Below are positions 1 through 5,708 of a DNA stretch of 5,728 nt, in pieces. Numbering within the stretch: position 1 is the stretch's first letter; every line of letters begins with the position of its first letter. A program made the translations under genes and the position numbers. The notes beneath the pieces were generated by a model, which was not told the DNA's origin, made no database searches, and worked only from the letters and a program-made list of their open reading frames with translations. Source of the stretch: JBDSRX01 sp047445235 (lineage in GTDB: Bacteria > Patescibacteriota > Dojkabacteria > J137); the NCBI GenBank assembly GCA_047445235.1, contig JBLGEO010000093.1, forward strand, positions 1 through 5,728. Reading direction: 5' to 3'.

Positions 1-42
1 ATTTTAATGGTTTCTAATAAAAAAATATCTAGATTTAATTAA
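1..42 (+). CDS. Possible C-terminal tail of an upstream gene (partial)
   Basis: Frame 1 is open from the window edge to a TAA at 40-42 and would encode ILMVSNKKISRFN, a hydrophobic-then-basic end that would suit the tail of a membrane protein. The other two + frames stop within 17 bases. If real, it ends 24 bases before the HMA/DsbD_2 gene and would suggest co-transcription. Fourteen open codons can easily occur by chance, so this is only a possibility. Confidence 0.25.
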   Translation: MLMVSNKKISRFN

Positions 43-66
43 AGAATTTATAAATTTCAGTTTAAA

Positions 67-1092
67 ATGGAAGATAAAAATACTACTACATGTGAATTGG
101 CAATCGATGGAATGCATTGTGCAGCATGTGAGATATTACTTGAGAAAAAGATTTCAAAAATTAAAGGTGTCAAATCAGTAGATGCTTCCTTATCTAATAA
201 TAAAGTTAAACTTAAACTAGATAAAGATTTTGATGAGAAAGATCTTAAATCCGAAATTAATAAACTAATTAATGATGATGGTTACTCAGTAAATTCTGGA
301 AATAAAGTTAATCAATCTTCAGCTAAAGAGTACATAATTGCAATTATAGTATCGCTTGTTTTTGTAATGGTTTTTTTACTAATACAAAAGGCCGGATTAG
401 AGGGATTAGATTTTGGTGGTATAAGTTATCCAGTTGTATTTGTAATAGGAATTATTGCTTCATTATCGACTTGTATGGCTGTTACAGGCGGCTTAGTTCT
501 AACAATGTCCTCACAGTATGCCCAAGGTTCAAAAACTAAACCAATTATCGCATTTCATATTTCTAGAATAATTGCTTTCTTTCTTTTGGGTGGAGTTATA
601 GGGATACTCGGAGCTACTTTTAAACTAACACCATTCTTAAATTTCATAATAGATCTTCTGCTATTCGTAACTATGATTTTAATAGGGATAAACCTTTTGG
701 GCATATTTCCTAGTTTAAATAGATTTCAACTACACTTACCTAAGTTTTTAGGGAGAGAAGTAGTAAAAACATCAGAGAATAAGAGTTTTTTAGCACCAGT
801 ACTTTTAGGAATAGTAACATTCTTCTTACCATGCGGCTTCACACAATCTATGCAACTATATTCATTAAGTACTGGCAACTTTTTAACTGGAGCTTTGATT
901 ATGTTTGTATTTGCTTTGGGAACACTTCCAATATTAGGCCTTATTAGTTTCGCATCAGTAACATTCTCCAAGTCGCTTCAGTCAGGTTTATTCTTTAAAA
1001 TAGCAGGTATATTGGTACTTTTTTTTGCTATTTTCAATCTACTAAGTTCTCTCGTTCTGCTCGGTATATTGCCGCCATTTTTTAATGTTTAA
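67..1092 (+). CDS. HMA domain fused to DsbD_2/SafE-type membrane protein (metal or thiol transport)
   Basis: This 341-residue protein joins two modules. Residues about 8-75 form a heavy-metal-associated domain with the metal-binding loop GMHCAAC (C18, C21). Residues about 89-335 are a polytopic membrane domain with about seven hydrophobic segments (near 89-107, 121-146, 159-182, 190-214, 241-262, 270-297, 307-333). The second segment carries C136 (SLSTCMAVTGG) and the fifth carries C256 in LPCGFTQ. A Cys in each of two separated segments, with the PCG signature, fits the UreH-like/DsbD_2 'sulfite exporter TauE/SafE' group related to CcdA and DsbD. Known HMA-DsbD_2 fusions are annotated as metal or copper handling or as thiol electron transfer; the substrate here cannot be told. 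The HMA domain is probably cytoplasmic. ATG 67 is chosen because the HMA fold begins directly after it. No ribosome binding site is visible. The family call is firm and the exact role is not. Confidence 0.85.
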   Translation: MEDKNTTTCELAIDGMHCAACEILLEKKISKIKGVKSVDASLSNNKVKLKLDKDFDEKDLKSEINKLINDDGYSVNSGNKVNQSSAKEYIIAIIVSLVFVMVFLLIQKAGLEGLDFGGISYPVVFVIGIIASLSTCMAVTGGLVLTMSSQYAQGSKTKPIIAFHISRIIAFFLLGGVIGILGATFKLTPFLNFIIDLLLFVTMILIGINLLGIFPSLNRFQLHLPKFLGREVVKTSENKSFLAPVLLGIVTFFLPCGFTQSMQLYSLSTGNFLTGALIMFVFALGTLPILGLISFASVTFSKSLQSGLFFKIAGILVLFFAIFNLLSSLVLLGILPPFFNV

Positions 1093-1110
1093 CGATATAC
1101 CTTCGTAACA
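1093..1110 (+). other. Short spacer, no convincing terminator
   Basis: Between the HMA/DsbD_2 stop codon and the conserved regulatory block upstream of the first sortase I see no GC-rich stem followed by a T-run. Transcription may therefore read from the first gene into the sortase gene. Confidence 0.3.
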
Positions 1111-1132
1111 TTTGTTATCAAATTTTGATGTT
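1111..1132 (+). promoter_or_regulatory. Conserved box TTTGTTATCA-N5-TGATGTT, copy 1 (candidate operator)
   Basis: These 22 bases match 18 of 22 positions at 3006-3027 upstream of the second sortase gene, and all mismatches fall in the 5-base centre. Within it, 1117-1129 (ATCAAA-T-TTTGAT) is a perfect odd palindrome, as expected of a dimeric regulator site. It lies 64 bases before the start codon and 6 bases before a putative -35 element. The flanking bases on both sides do not align between the two copies. The binding factor is unknown. Confidence 0.55.
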
Positions 1133-1138
1133 TCCCTA

Positions 1139-1167
1139 TTGTAGAGTCTCTTAGTTTGTACTAGGAT
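1139..1167 (+). promoter_or_regulatory. Putative promoter of first sortase gene
   Basis: TTGTAG (1139-1144), a 17-base spacer and TAGGAT (1162-1167) resemble -35 and -10 elements with four of six consensus matches each. The -10 lies in a block, 1153-1170, that aligns 14 of 18 with 3048-3065 upstream of the second sortase gene. The predicted transcript would start near 1174 with a leader of about 22 bases. An alternative is TATAAG at 1185-1190, six bases before the ATG, which would give a leaderless message but lacks a well-spaced -35. Confidence 0.4.
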
Positions 1168-1196
1168 AGATTTTACATATTTATTATAAGAATGTT

Positions 1197-2954
1197 ATGA
1201 GAAGTAAGTTTCCTTTTGCGTTCTTTACCTTAATGATGGTAACGCTGGGTATCAGTTTTGTAATCACATATCATTACATGGAGCAAAAGAAGCAAGGGAT
1301 GACTACTGAAGATGTATTAGGAACAGCGACACAAAACGAATTGACGATGGATAGTAAGATAGACTATATTCATAAGAACTCCGATGGTTCCACAGATATA
1401 AAATATATCTACACAATAAGCAATTTAAGTGCTACTTACAGAATTAAGAATGTTTTATCACAAAGTAACTTGCAGGATACTTTTGGTCAGTATAAATACG
1501 AAGTCACTTCACTAGCTTCATCAATGAACGTGAATCCAAGTTATAACGGTTCTTCGGATTCTCAATTACTTTCTACAGGAAATCTCTTAGAGATTGCCCA
1601 AAATCAGACAATTGCATTAATAATAAAATTCTACCCAGAAACTAGTAAAGGTCCTTTTGAAAATAAAGTTGCAGCTCAAGGTGATATTGAATTGCCACCA
1701 ACTCAAGGATCCGGCGGAAGTTCTGGTGGAAGTGCGACTGCAGGAGGATCTACAAATGCAACACCACCTAGTTCAACAACTGGTGGAAATACACCTGTAC
1801 CTACACCTACACCAACACCTGCGCCTACACCAACTCCGATCCCAGTACCAACACCACAACCTAACCCTACACCAGTACCTACACCTGCTCCTACACCCCC
1901 ACCTGTTCCAGATTTTACAGGATTAAAGGGAACTAGTGCTTCGACCTTAAGCAATTCTGTAAAAGTCTGCTACAACTGTGCTGCCAGATTAGCATGGAAT
2001 GTTCCGGGCCAAACAGGATGTGTGCGTTCAGCTGTACCTGCAAACTCTCAATGGCAAGGTTCTAATTCAAGCACACAAGGAATCAAAGACATTCAAGGCA
2101 TTACACAAAATACAGTATTTACTTTAGATTGTAGTGGAGTAGCTACCAAAGTTTCGGTTACTGCAGCACCTAAGCCTGCTCCAGCACCAGTACCAACTCC
2201 AGCACCAGCACCTGTTCCAACGCCAACTCCAACCCCAGTACCACCAGTAAATGGAGGATCAACTGGAGCTGGCTCCGCAGGAACAACAACTGGTGGTACT
2301 ACCGGAGGAACAACTGGAGGATCTACAGGAGGTTTGCAACCATCTGTAGCAGCAGCGGCAAGAATTTCATTTACTTTACCTGAGGACGAGCAAGTACTTT
2401 CTATAAGTAATGTAACACCAACTGAGGACGAAACAACTAGTGCGTCTGTAGACATAACTTCACTTGTTAAAACACAAGTTCTACCAAATACAGATTTACT
2501 TCCATTCCACACTGGGTTATTAGCTAACCTTAGAGAATGGATAACCGATAATATTTTGGGAGAGCAAAGAAACAAGATTGTTATAAACAAGATTGGAGTT
2601 AATGGTGAGATAAATGAAGGTAATTCGGAAGACACATTAAACGAAGGCTTCTGGAGAATGCCTGAATCTTCTAATCCAGAAATAGGTGGCAACACTGTGA
2701 TTGCTGGGCATAGATTTGATTATACTTATGGACCTCTAACATTTCATAATCTAAGTAAATTAGTAGAGGGGGATGAGATTAAAGTTATTTGGTTCGGAAA
2801 AACCTACACATATAAAGTAGATTCTTTAAAAATAGTAGATTCTGAAAACTTTGGGCCATTAGAGCAAACTAACAAGAGTACATTAACATTAATAACGTGT
2901 ATTTCCTTAACTGATAGTAGTAAGCGTCTTATTGTAAAAGCAACTTTGGAATAA
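1197..2954 (+). CDS. Membrane-anchored class E-like sortase with Ig-like domains and Pro/Thr stalk
   Basis: This 585-residue protein is predicted to cleave a sorting signal on other surface proteins and transfer them to an acceptor outside the membrane. An N-terminal anchor (about 5-28, after the basic MRSK) is followed by VLGTAT (39-44). A DUF11-like Ig domain spans about 55-165 (NSDGSTDIKYIYTISN, NPSYNGSSDSQLL, GPFENKV). A Pro/Thr stalk spans about 199-239. A Cys-containing Ig-like domain spans about 243-323 (LAWNVPGQTGC, W286, FTLDCSG). A second Pro/Ala and Gly/Thr stalk spans about 323-380. The sortase domain occupies about 430-585, with H505 in AGHR, C568 in TLITC and R577 in KRLIV, so the catalytic triad is complete. 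A typical soluble sortase is about 200 residues, so most of this protein is extracytoplasmic extension. ATG 1197 immediately precedes the anchor; an ATG at 1192 stops at once. No Shine-Dalgarno is present. A hairpin follows the stop. Sortase assignment is firm; class E versus a related class is less sure. Confidence 0.9.
   Translation: MRSKFPFAFFTLMMVTLGISFVITYHYMEQKKQGMTTEDVLGTATQNELTMDSKIDYIHKNSDGSTDIKYIYTISNLSATYRIKNVLSQSNLQDTFGQYKYEVTSLASSMNVNPSYNGSSDSQLLSTGNLLEIAQNQTIALIIKFYPETSKGPFENKVAAQGDIELPPTQGSGGSSGGSATAGGSTNATPPSSTTGGNTPVPTPTPTPAPTPTPIPVPTPQPNPTPVPTPAPTPPPVPDFTGLKGTSASTLSNSVKVCYNCAARLAWNVPGQTGCVRSAVPANSQWQGSNSSTQGIKDIQGITQNTVFTLDCSGVATKVSVTAAPKPAPAPVPTPAPAPVPTPTPTPVPPVNGGSTGAGSAGTTTGGTTGGTTGGSTGGLQPSVAAAARISFTLPEDEQVLSISNVTPTEDETTSASVDITSLVKTQVLPNTDLLPFHTGLLANLREWITDNILGEQRNKIVINKIGVNGEINEGNSEDTLNEGFWRMPESSNPEIGGNTVIAGHRFDYTYGPLTFHNLSKLVEGDEIKVIWFGKTYTYKVDSLKIVDSENFGPLEQTNKSTLTLITCISLTDSSKRLIVKATLE
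1791..1913 (+). repeat. Pro/Thr-coding low-complexity repeat (first stalk)
   Basis: Degenerate CCTACACC/CCAACACC-type units encode PTPTPAPTP-like sequence at residues about 199-239 of the first sortase. Pro/Thr stretches of this kind usually form stiff extended spacers through the cell wall. The repeats explain the long Gly/Val-rich antisense reading frame over the same bases. Confidence 0.8.
1923..2165 (+). other. Region encoding Cys-containing Ig-like domain
   Basis: Residues about 243-323 of the first sortase follow the pattern of a small beta-sandwich common in Patescibacteria surface proteins (LxWxxxxxxxC ... WxGS ... G ... TxFTLxCxG ... VTV). C275 and C312 occupy the usual disulfide positions. 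C258 and C261 form an additional CYNC pair. The second sortase has no equivalent. The domain match is from recognition of the pattern, not from a database search. Confidence 0.65.
2163..2336 (+). repeat. Pro/Ala then Gly/Thr low-complexity repeat (second stalk)
   Basis: Residues about 323-351 are PAPAPVPTP-like and residues about 352-380 are GGTTGG-like. Together they form a second flexible or extended linker between the Cys-containing Ig-like domain and the sortase domain. The Gly/Thr part resembles the stalk of the neighbouring sortase in composition. Confidence 0.75.
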
Positions 2955-2973
2955 AATAAGTATACATTGAGTA

Positions 2974-2996
2974 GAGTTGTGGTACACCTACAACTT
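2974..2996 (+). terminator. Weak intrinsic terminator after first sortase
   Basis: AGTTGTGG (2975-2982) can pair with CTACAACT (2988-2995) around a 5-base loop, giving an 8-bp stem with one G-U pair, extendable by one more G-U. It is followed by an interrupted T-rich stretch (TTACTTACTGTTTTG). Its place 20 bases after the stop codon and just before the next promoter suits a terminator, but the T-tract is poor. Confidence 0.45.
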
Positions 2997-3005
2997 ACTT
3001 ACTGT

Positions 3006-3027
3006 TTTGTTATCAGAACATGATGTT
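3006..3027 (+). promoter_or_regulatory. Conserved box TTTGTTATCA-N5-TGATGTT, copy 2 (candidate operator)
   Basis: This is the partner of the box at 1111-1132. It lies 63 bases before the start codon, against 64 in the first copy. The outer half-sites ATCA and TGAT are retained, but the inner five bases (GAACA) differ, so the palindrome is shorter here. Constant distance and retained edges favour a protein-binding site shared by both sortase genes. Confidence 0.55.
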
Positions 3028-3033
3028 ATATAG

Positions 3034-3062
3034 ATGAAGTGATTTAAAGTTTATGATAGGAT
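3034..3062 (+). promoter_or_regulatory. Putative promoter of second sortase gene
   Basis: TAGGAT at 3057-3062 lies at the same distance from the upstream box as in the first sortase gene. The matching -35 position is ATGAAG (3034-3039), a poor match to consensus. That weakness would suit a promoter needing an activator at the adjacent box. TATGAT at 3052-3057 is an overlapping alternative -10. The leader would be about 22 bases and has no Shine-Dalgarno next to the ATG. Confidence 0.35.
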
Positions 3063-3090
3063 GGAAGAGTAAGAAATTTAAATAAAACTA

Positions 3091-4482
3091 ATGAAGAACC
3101 GAGGCTTAATTGCCGTTTTCACACTACTAGCATTAATTCTGAGCGCTAGTACTCTGTGGTTAATTACAAATTTAAAATCACCCCAAACTAAATCTAGTGT
3201 CTTAGGCACTGCCACAGAATCTGATTTAAAAGTGGAAAGTAATATCGACTATATCCATAGTAACTCCGATGGTTCTTCTGAGATTAGATACATATACACT
3301 TTTACGAATATTAGTTCTATATATAATCTAATTTCTATAACCGGACAAAGTGACCTTAGTGCAACTTTCTCTCCTCATCCTTTCCAAGTACTATCCTTAA
3401 CATCAGATAAACTCACTATAAATCCATCTTACAATGGTCTATCTAATAAGGAATTATTAACAGACGGAAATCTAGATATTGGAGAAAATGGTCATATATA
3501 TCTAATAGTTAAATTTTATCCAGAAGGAAGCGTTGGACCATTTAATAATAGAGTAACTTCTACTGCAGATATAACCCTTCCATCTACTGGAAGTACTACA
3601 GGTGCAACAGGAGGAAGTACAACCGGGGGAGGAAGCTCTACGGGAACACCACCTACAACATCTACAACCACTACAACTACAGGTACGGGTGGTACTACAG
3701 GAGCTACTGGGACAACTACTGGAAGTACTACAGGTACTACCACTGGGGGTACTACTGTAACGGGCGGCACAGGTGGAACAACTGACACACCTGAACCACC
3801 ACCATCACCAACAGGAGGGTCCACAAGCACATCAACTACAACAACTACCACTGGAGGTGGAACAGGAGCTACAACAGGTGCAAGTACAACTGGAGGAACA
3901 ACTGGAGCTACTACAGGAGCTACTACAGGAGGAACTGATCCAGACACTATTGCAGCTGCACAAGTCTCTTTTACCTTAACTGCATCAGGAGGTGTTGGTA
4001 GCATTACACAGTTACCTGGTACATCAGTATTACCTATTCATTTTGGAATTATTTCTAATATTTCTGAATGGATTAAAGATAACATTATCCATGAAGATAG
4101 AAACAAGCTGGTTATAAATAATATTGGAGTTAATGGTGAAGTATTTGAAGGAGACCAAACTGCATTAAACCAAGGTTTCTGGAGATTACCAGAATCTTCT
4201 GCACCTGACAAAACAGGAAACACAGTAATTGCTGGACATAGATTTACTTATAATTATGGACCTTATACATTCTATAACTTAAATGAGCTTAATAAAGGTG
4301 ACTCTATTAGTATAAAGTGGAACGACAAAACTTACACTTACAAAGTGACTACTATTAAGATTGTAGATTCTACAGATACAAGCGTATTAAACCAAACTGA
4401 TAAGAGTACGTTAACTTTAATAACTTGTACTTCGTGGGATTTGAATGAACCGAGATTAATAGTTCAAGCAGAGTTACAATAA
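3091..4482 (+). CDS. Membrane-anchored class E-like sortase with Thr/Gly stalk (paralog)
   Basis: This 463-residue protein is the tandem paralog of the preceding sortase. It has an N-terminal anchor (about 5-28, after MKNR), VLGTAT (37-42), a DUF11-like Ig domain at about 52-163 (SNSDGSSEIRYIYTFTN, NPSYNGLSNKELL, GPFNNRV), a Thr/Gly-rich stalk at about 165-282, and a sortase domain at about 310-463. H383 (AGHR), C446 (TLITC) and R455 (EPRLIV) complete the catalytic set. The sortase and N-terminal domains are clearly alike between the two proteins by eye; the stalk is unrelated and lacks the Cys-containing Ig-like domain. LPSTG at residues 163-167, where the Ig domain meets the stalk, looks like a sorting signal but is not followed by a membrane segment. 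It has its own putative promoter. Its last 9 bases overlap the end of the convergent beta-lactamase-like gene. Substrates are not visible in the window. Confidence 0.9.
   Translation: MKNRGLIAVFTLLALILSASTLWLITNLKSPQTKSSVLGTATESDLKVESNIDYIHSNSDGSSEIRYIYTFTNISSIYNLISITGQSDLSATFSPHPFQVLSLTSDKLTINPSYNGLSNKELLTDGNLDIGENGHIYLIVKFYPEGSVGPFNNRVTSTADITLPSTGSTTGATGGSTTGGGSSTGTPPTTSTTTTTTGTGGTTGATGTTTGSTTGTTTGGTTVTGGTGGTTDTPEPPPSPTGGSTSTSTTTTTTGGGTGATTGASTTGGTTGATTGATTGGTDPDTIAAAQVSFTLTASGGVGSITQLPGTSVLPIHFGIISNISEWIKDNIIHEDRNKLVINNIGVNGEVFEGDQTALNQGFWRLPESSAPDKTGNTVIAGHRFTYNYGPYTFYNLNELNKGDSISIKWNDKTYTYKVTTIKIVDSTDTSVLNQTDKSTLTLITCTSWDLNEPRLIVQAELQ
3583..3936 (+). repeat. Thr/Gly-coding degenerate repeat (stalk)
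   Basis: About 350 bases of degenerate ACTACAGGAGCTACT/ACAACTGGAGGA-like units encode residues about 165-282, rich in TTG, TGG and TTTTT runs with one short Pro-rich break (PEPPPSP). Such tracts are prone to length change by slippage or recombination and may be O-glycosylated outside the cell. The antisense strand is stop-free through most of it, producing a spurious Val/Pro-rich frame. Confidence 0.8.
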
Positions 4483-5583
4483 CATCTTCAATTTCAAAGC
4501 ATATTGCTTTAAGAAGCTTCCAAAAGTTACCGATGATACTAACTTGATCGAAGTATTCCTTTCAACTAAATCAGTCAATTGTTTTCTATATTCTGTTAAG
4601 AATTTGTATTTAACTAAATTTATATAAGTAGTGTAGTTTTTTTCGTAAATATTTGGGAATCCGTTTGAATCTAAAGTTTTAGGAACTGCGATTGCAATAA
4701 CTTTAAATATTCCGTAAGTGGTCATCCCGAGCGAGGTCGAGGGATCTCTCACCGTAAATAAAGTACCCATAACCATATGTGGTGGATAGCCTAGTTCCAA
4801 TAAAGCATCTCCATAGTTAATTGGCCAAGCAACTCCAGTCTTTTCCCAAACATCTGCACCCTGAACCATTGTACTTACTCCAACATCAAAAAATACTGGG
4901 TTATTATGCATAGCATCGAGCATTCTTTGGTCTGCTGAGTTAATGAGCTTATCAAAAGATAAAACGATTTCTTTTAGGTCTCCTGAGTTAGCTCTTGATT
5001 GGTTTAATAATTTAAAACCACCTTGGTGAAGTTGAAGAGTTGGTGCGATTTGTAATTTATCGAACTCTTCTTGAACTTTATCTCCTAGAATTTCTTGTAG
5101 TTTATTTCTAGCGATTTCTATTGCAGAATTAGAGGATAAAGTAAGTGTGTTAAAGCATAATTCTTTAAAATCTATAACAATTTCTGGAAATCCTTCTGCT
5201 TTCCAATTATATAAACCAGCATCGTTTCCAATTACTAAAGCTCTCAGTTTACTTTTAGGGTTTGATATCTTATTTTTACTTAACCAAATTAGAACATCTT
5301 TGTAACTCGGGTTCTCTTCTAAATGTTTATTTTGCTTTCTAAATATTAATTCCTTGACCAAATCTAATGTTGCAATAAACTTATCTTCTTTCATTACTTT
5401 TGAAAGCAGAAAGATAGTAAAAGGTTTAGAAGTACTTGCTAGATTTACAATTCCATCATTGCTTTGCTCCATGACTTGACCATCTCGAACCACTACAGAC
5501 ATTGTTTTGAATTCGTACGCAGCATTTATATCCAATTTGTAAGGATCAAAACCAGGTTTATAATTATCAAAAAACTTATTCAT
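4474..5583 (-). CDS. Serine beta-lactamase/DD-peptidase-fold protein, catalytically atypical
   Basis: Numbering is from the ATG at 5583 (369 residues). The three active-site motifs of penicillin-interacting serine enzymes appear in order: SxxK as S50-TS-K53 (LASTSKPF), SxN as S150-S-N152, and KTG at 248-250. Spacing and context resemble the class A beta-lactamase-like family (Beta-lactamase2). Where class A enzymes have ExxLN, this protein has FKLLN (190-194), so the deacylating Glu appears absent; a penicillin-binding or peptidase-like role is more likely than drug hydrolysis. There is no signal peptide or membrane segment, and an in-frame stop lies a few codons upstream of 5601, which is odd for a peptidoglycan enzyme. 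Residues 279-288 (RDPSTSLGMT) come from an inserted repeat in the hairpin after the KTG strand. The frame can extend to a TTG at 5601, but ATG 5583 is preferred because a TATAAT overlaps the extension. The gene is convergent with the second sortase, with a 9-bp overlap. Confidence 0.75.
   Translation of the reverse strand: MNKFFDNYKPGFDPYKLDINAAYEFKTMSVVVRDGQVMEQSNDGIVNLASTSKPFTIFLLSKVMKEDKFIATLDLVKELIFRKQNKHLEENPSYKDVLIWLSKNKISNPKSKLRALVIGNDAGLYNWKAEGFPEIVIDFKELCFNTLTLSSNSAIEIARNKLQEILGDKVQEEFDKLQIAPTLQLHQGGFKLLNQSRANSGDLKEIVLSFDKLINSADQRMLDAMHNNPVFFDVGVSTMVQGADVWEKTGVAWPINYGDALLELGYPPHMVMGTLFTVRDPSTSLGMTTYGIFKVIAIAVPKTLDSNGFPNIYEKNYTTYINLVKYKFLTEYRKQLTDLVERNTSIKLVSSVTFGSFLKQYALKLKMLL
4721..4748. 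repeat. GC-rich dispersed-repeat-like element inside the beta-lactamase-like gene
   Basis: These 28 bases are 18/28 G+C in a strongly AT-rich gene. They carry ATCCC/GGGAT arms (4724-4728 and 4741-4745) around a GAGCGAGGTCGA centre. From memory they closely resemble a short palindromic element found in many unrelated bacterial genomes, whose translation 'DPSTSLGMT' recurs as a spurious peptide. Here it is read in frame as R-D-P-S-T-S-L-G-M-T with no stop. No search was made to confirm the family. Confidence 0.65.
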
Positions 5584-5589
5584 TTTGTA

Positions 5590-5595
5590 ATTATA
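5590..5595 (-). promoter_or_regulatory. TATAAT -10 element, leaderless start for beta-lactamase-like gene
   Basis: On the - strand a perfect TATAAT ends six bases before the ATG at 5583, which puts the expected transcription start on or beside the A of that ATG. No Shine-Dalgarno is present. The -35 is weak (TTCCGT at 17-base spacing). The message is therefore probably leaderless, and the TTG at 5601 is unlikely to be the start. Confidence 0.5.
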
Positions 5596-5639
5596 TGACA
5601 AATAACTGACAGACGGAACTTAACTTTACGATATCGGGT

Positions 5640-5695
5640 CTGGGTAAAAGTAGTTGTCCACTTCCACGTAATGGTTTGGACGTACTTTTACCCAG
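5640..5695. repeat. Long hairpin with 13-bp perfect arms
   Basis: CTGGGTAAAAGTA (5640-5652) is perfectly inverted as TACTTTTACCCAG (5683-5695). Inside, GTCCA (5656-5660) pairs with TGGAC (5677-5681), and CCA (5664-5666) pairs with TGG (5672-5674), giving one long stem with small internal loops. On the + strand it is followed by AAGTTTTT, as in an intrinsic terminator, but no + strand gene lies just upstream. It could be a terminator for one strand, a small structured RNA, or a palindromic mobile element. Confidence 0.6.
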
Positions 5696-5708
5696 AAGTT
5701 TTTACAGC

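Noticed and set aside
1657..1926. Alternative + strand frame rich in Leu, Gln and His inside the first sortase
   Set aside because: A frame-shifted reading of the Pro/Thr repeats with no start signal.
1703..1954. Antisense Gly/Val-rich reading frame over the Pro/Thr stalk
   Set aside because: It is the complement of Pro/Thr repeat codons, has no domain, start signal or sensible composition, and lies inside a clear sortase gene.
2093..2695. Antisense frame of 200 codons across the first sortase
   Set aside because: It covers the catalytic-domain-coding region whose sense translation has all sortase motifs; the antisense product shows low-complexity Gly/Val and no family resemblance.
3061..3072. 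Mini-ORF ATG GAA GAG TAA as a leader peptide before the second sortase
   Set aside because: Only three codons, overlapping the putative -10 and upstream of the predicted transcription start; no equivalent before the first sortase.
3583..3936. Possible CRISPR or minisatellite array
   Set aside because: Units are degenerate, have no constant repeat with unique spacers, and keep the reading frame throughout; they are protein-coding low complexity.
3516..4004. Antisense Val/Pro-rich frame of 162 codons
   Set aside because: It mirrors the Thr/Gly repeat on the other strand; lack of stops follows from repeat composition.
4712..4757. CCGTAA direct repeats (4712-4717 and 4752-4757) as target-site duplication around the GC-rich element
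   Set aside because: The two copies are 40 bases apart, not a multiple of three, so clean removal of one copy plus the element would break the frame. A six-base match can be chance.
5640..5695. Integron attC site
   Set aside because: The stem is long and imperfect, but I could not find the GTTRRRY/RYYYAAC end motifs in the expected places.
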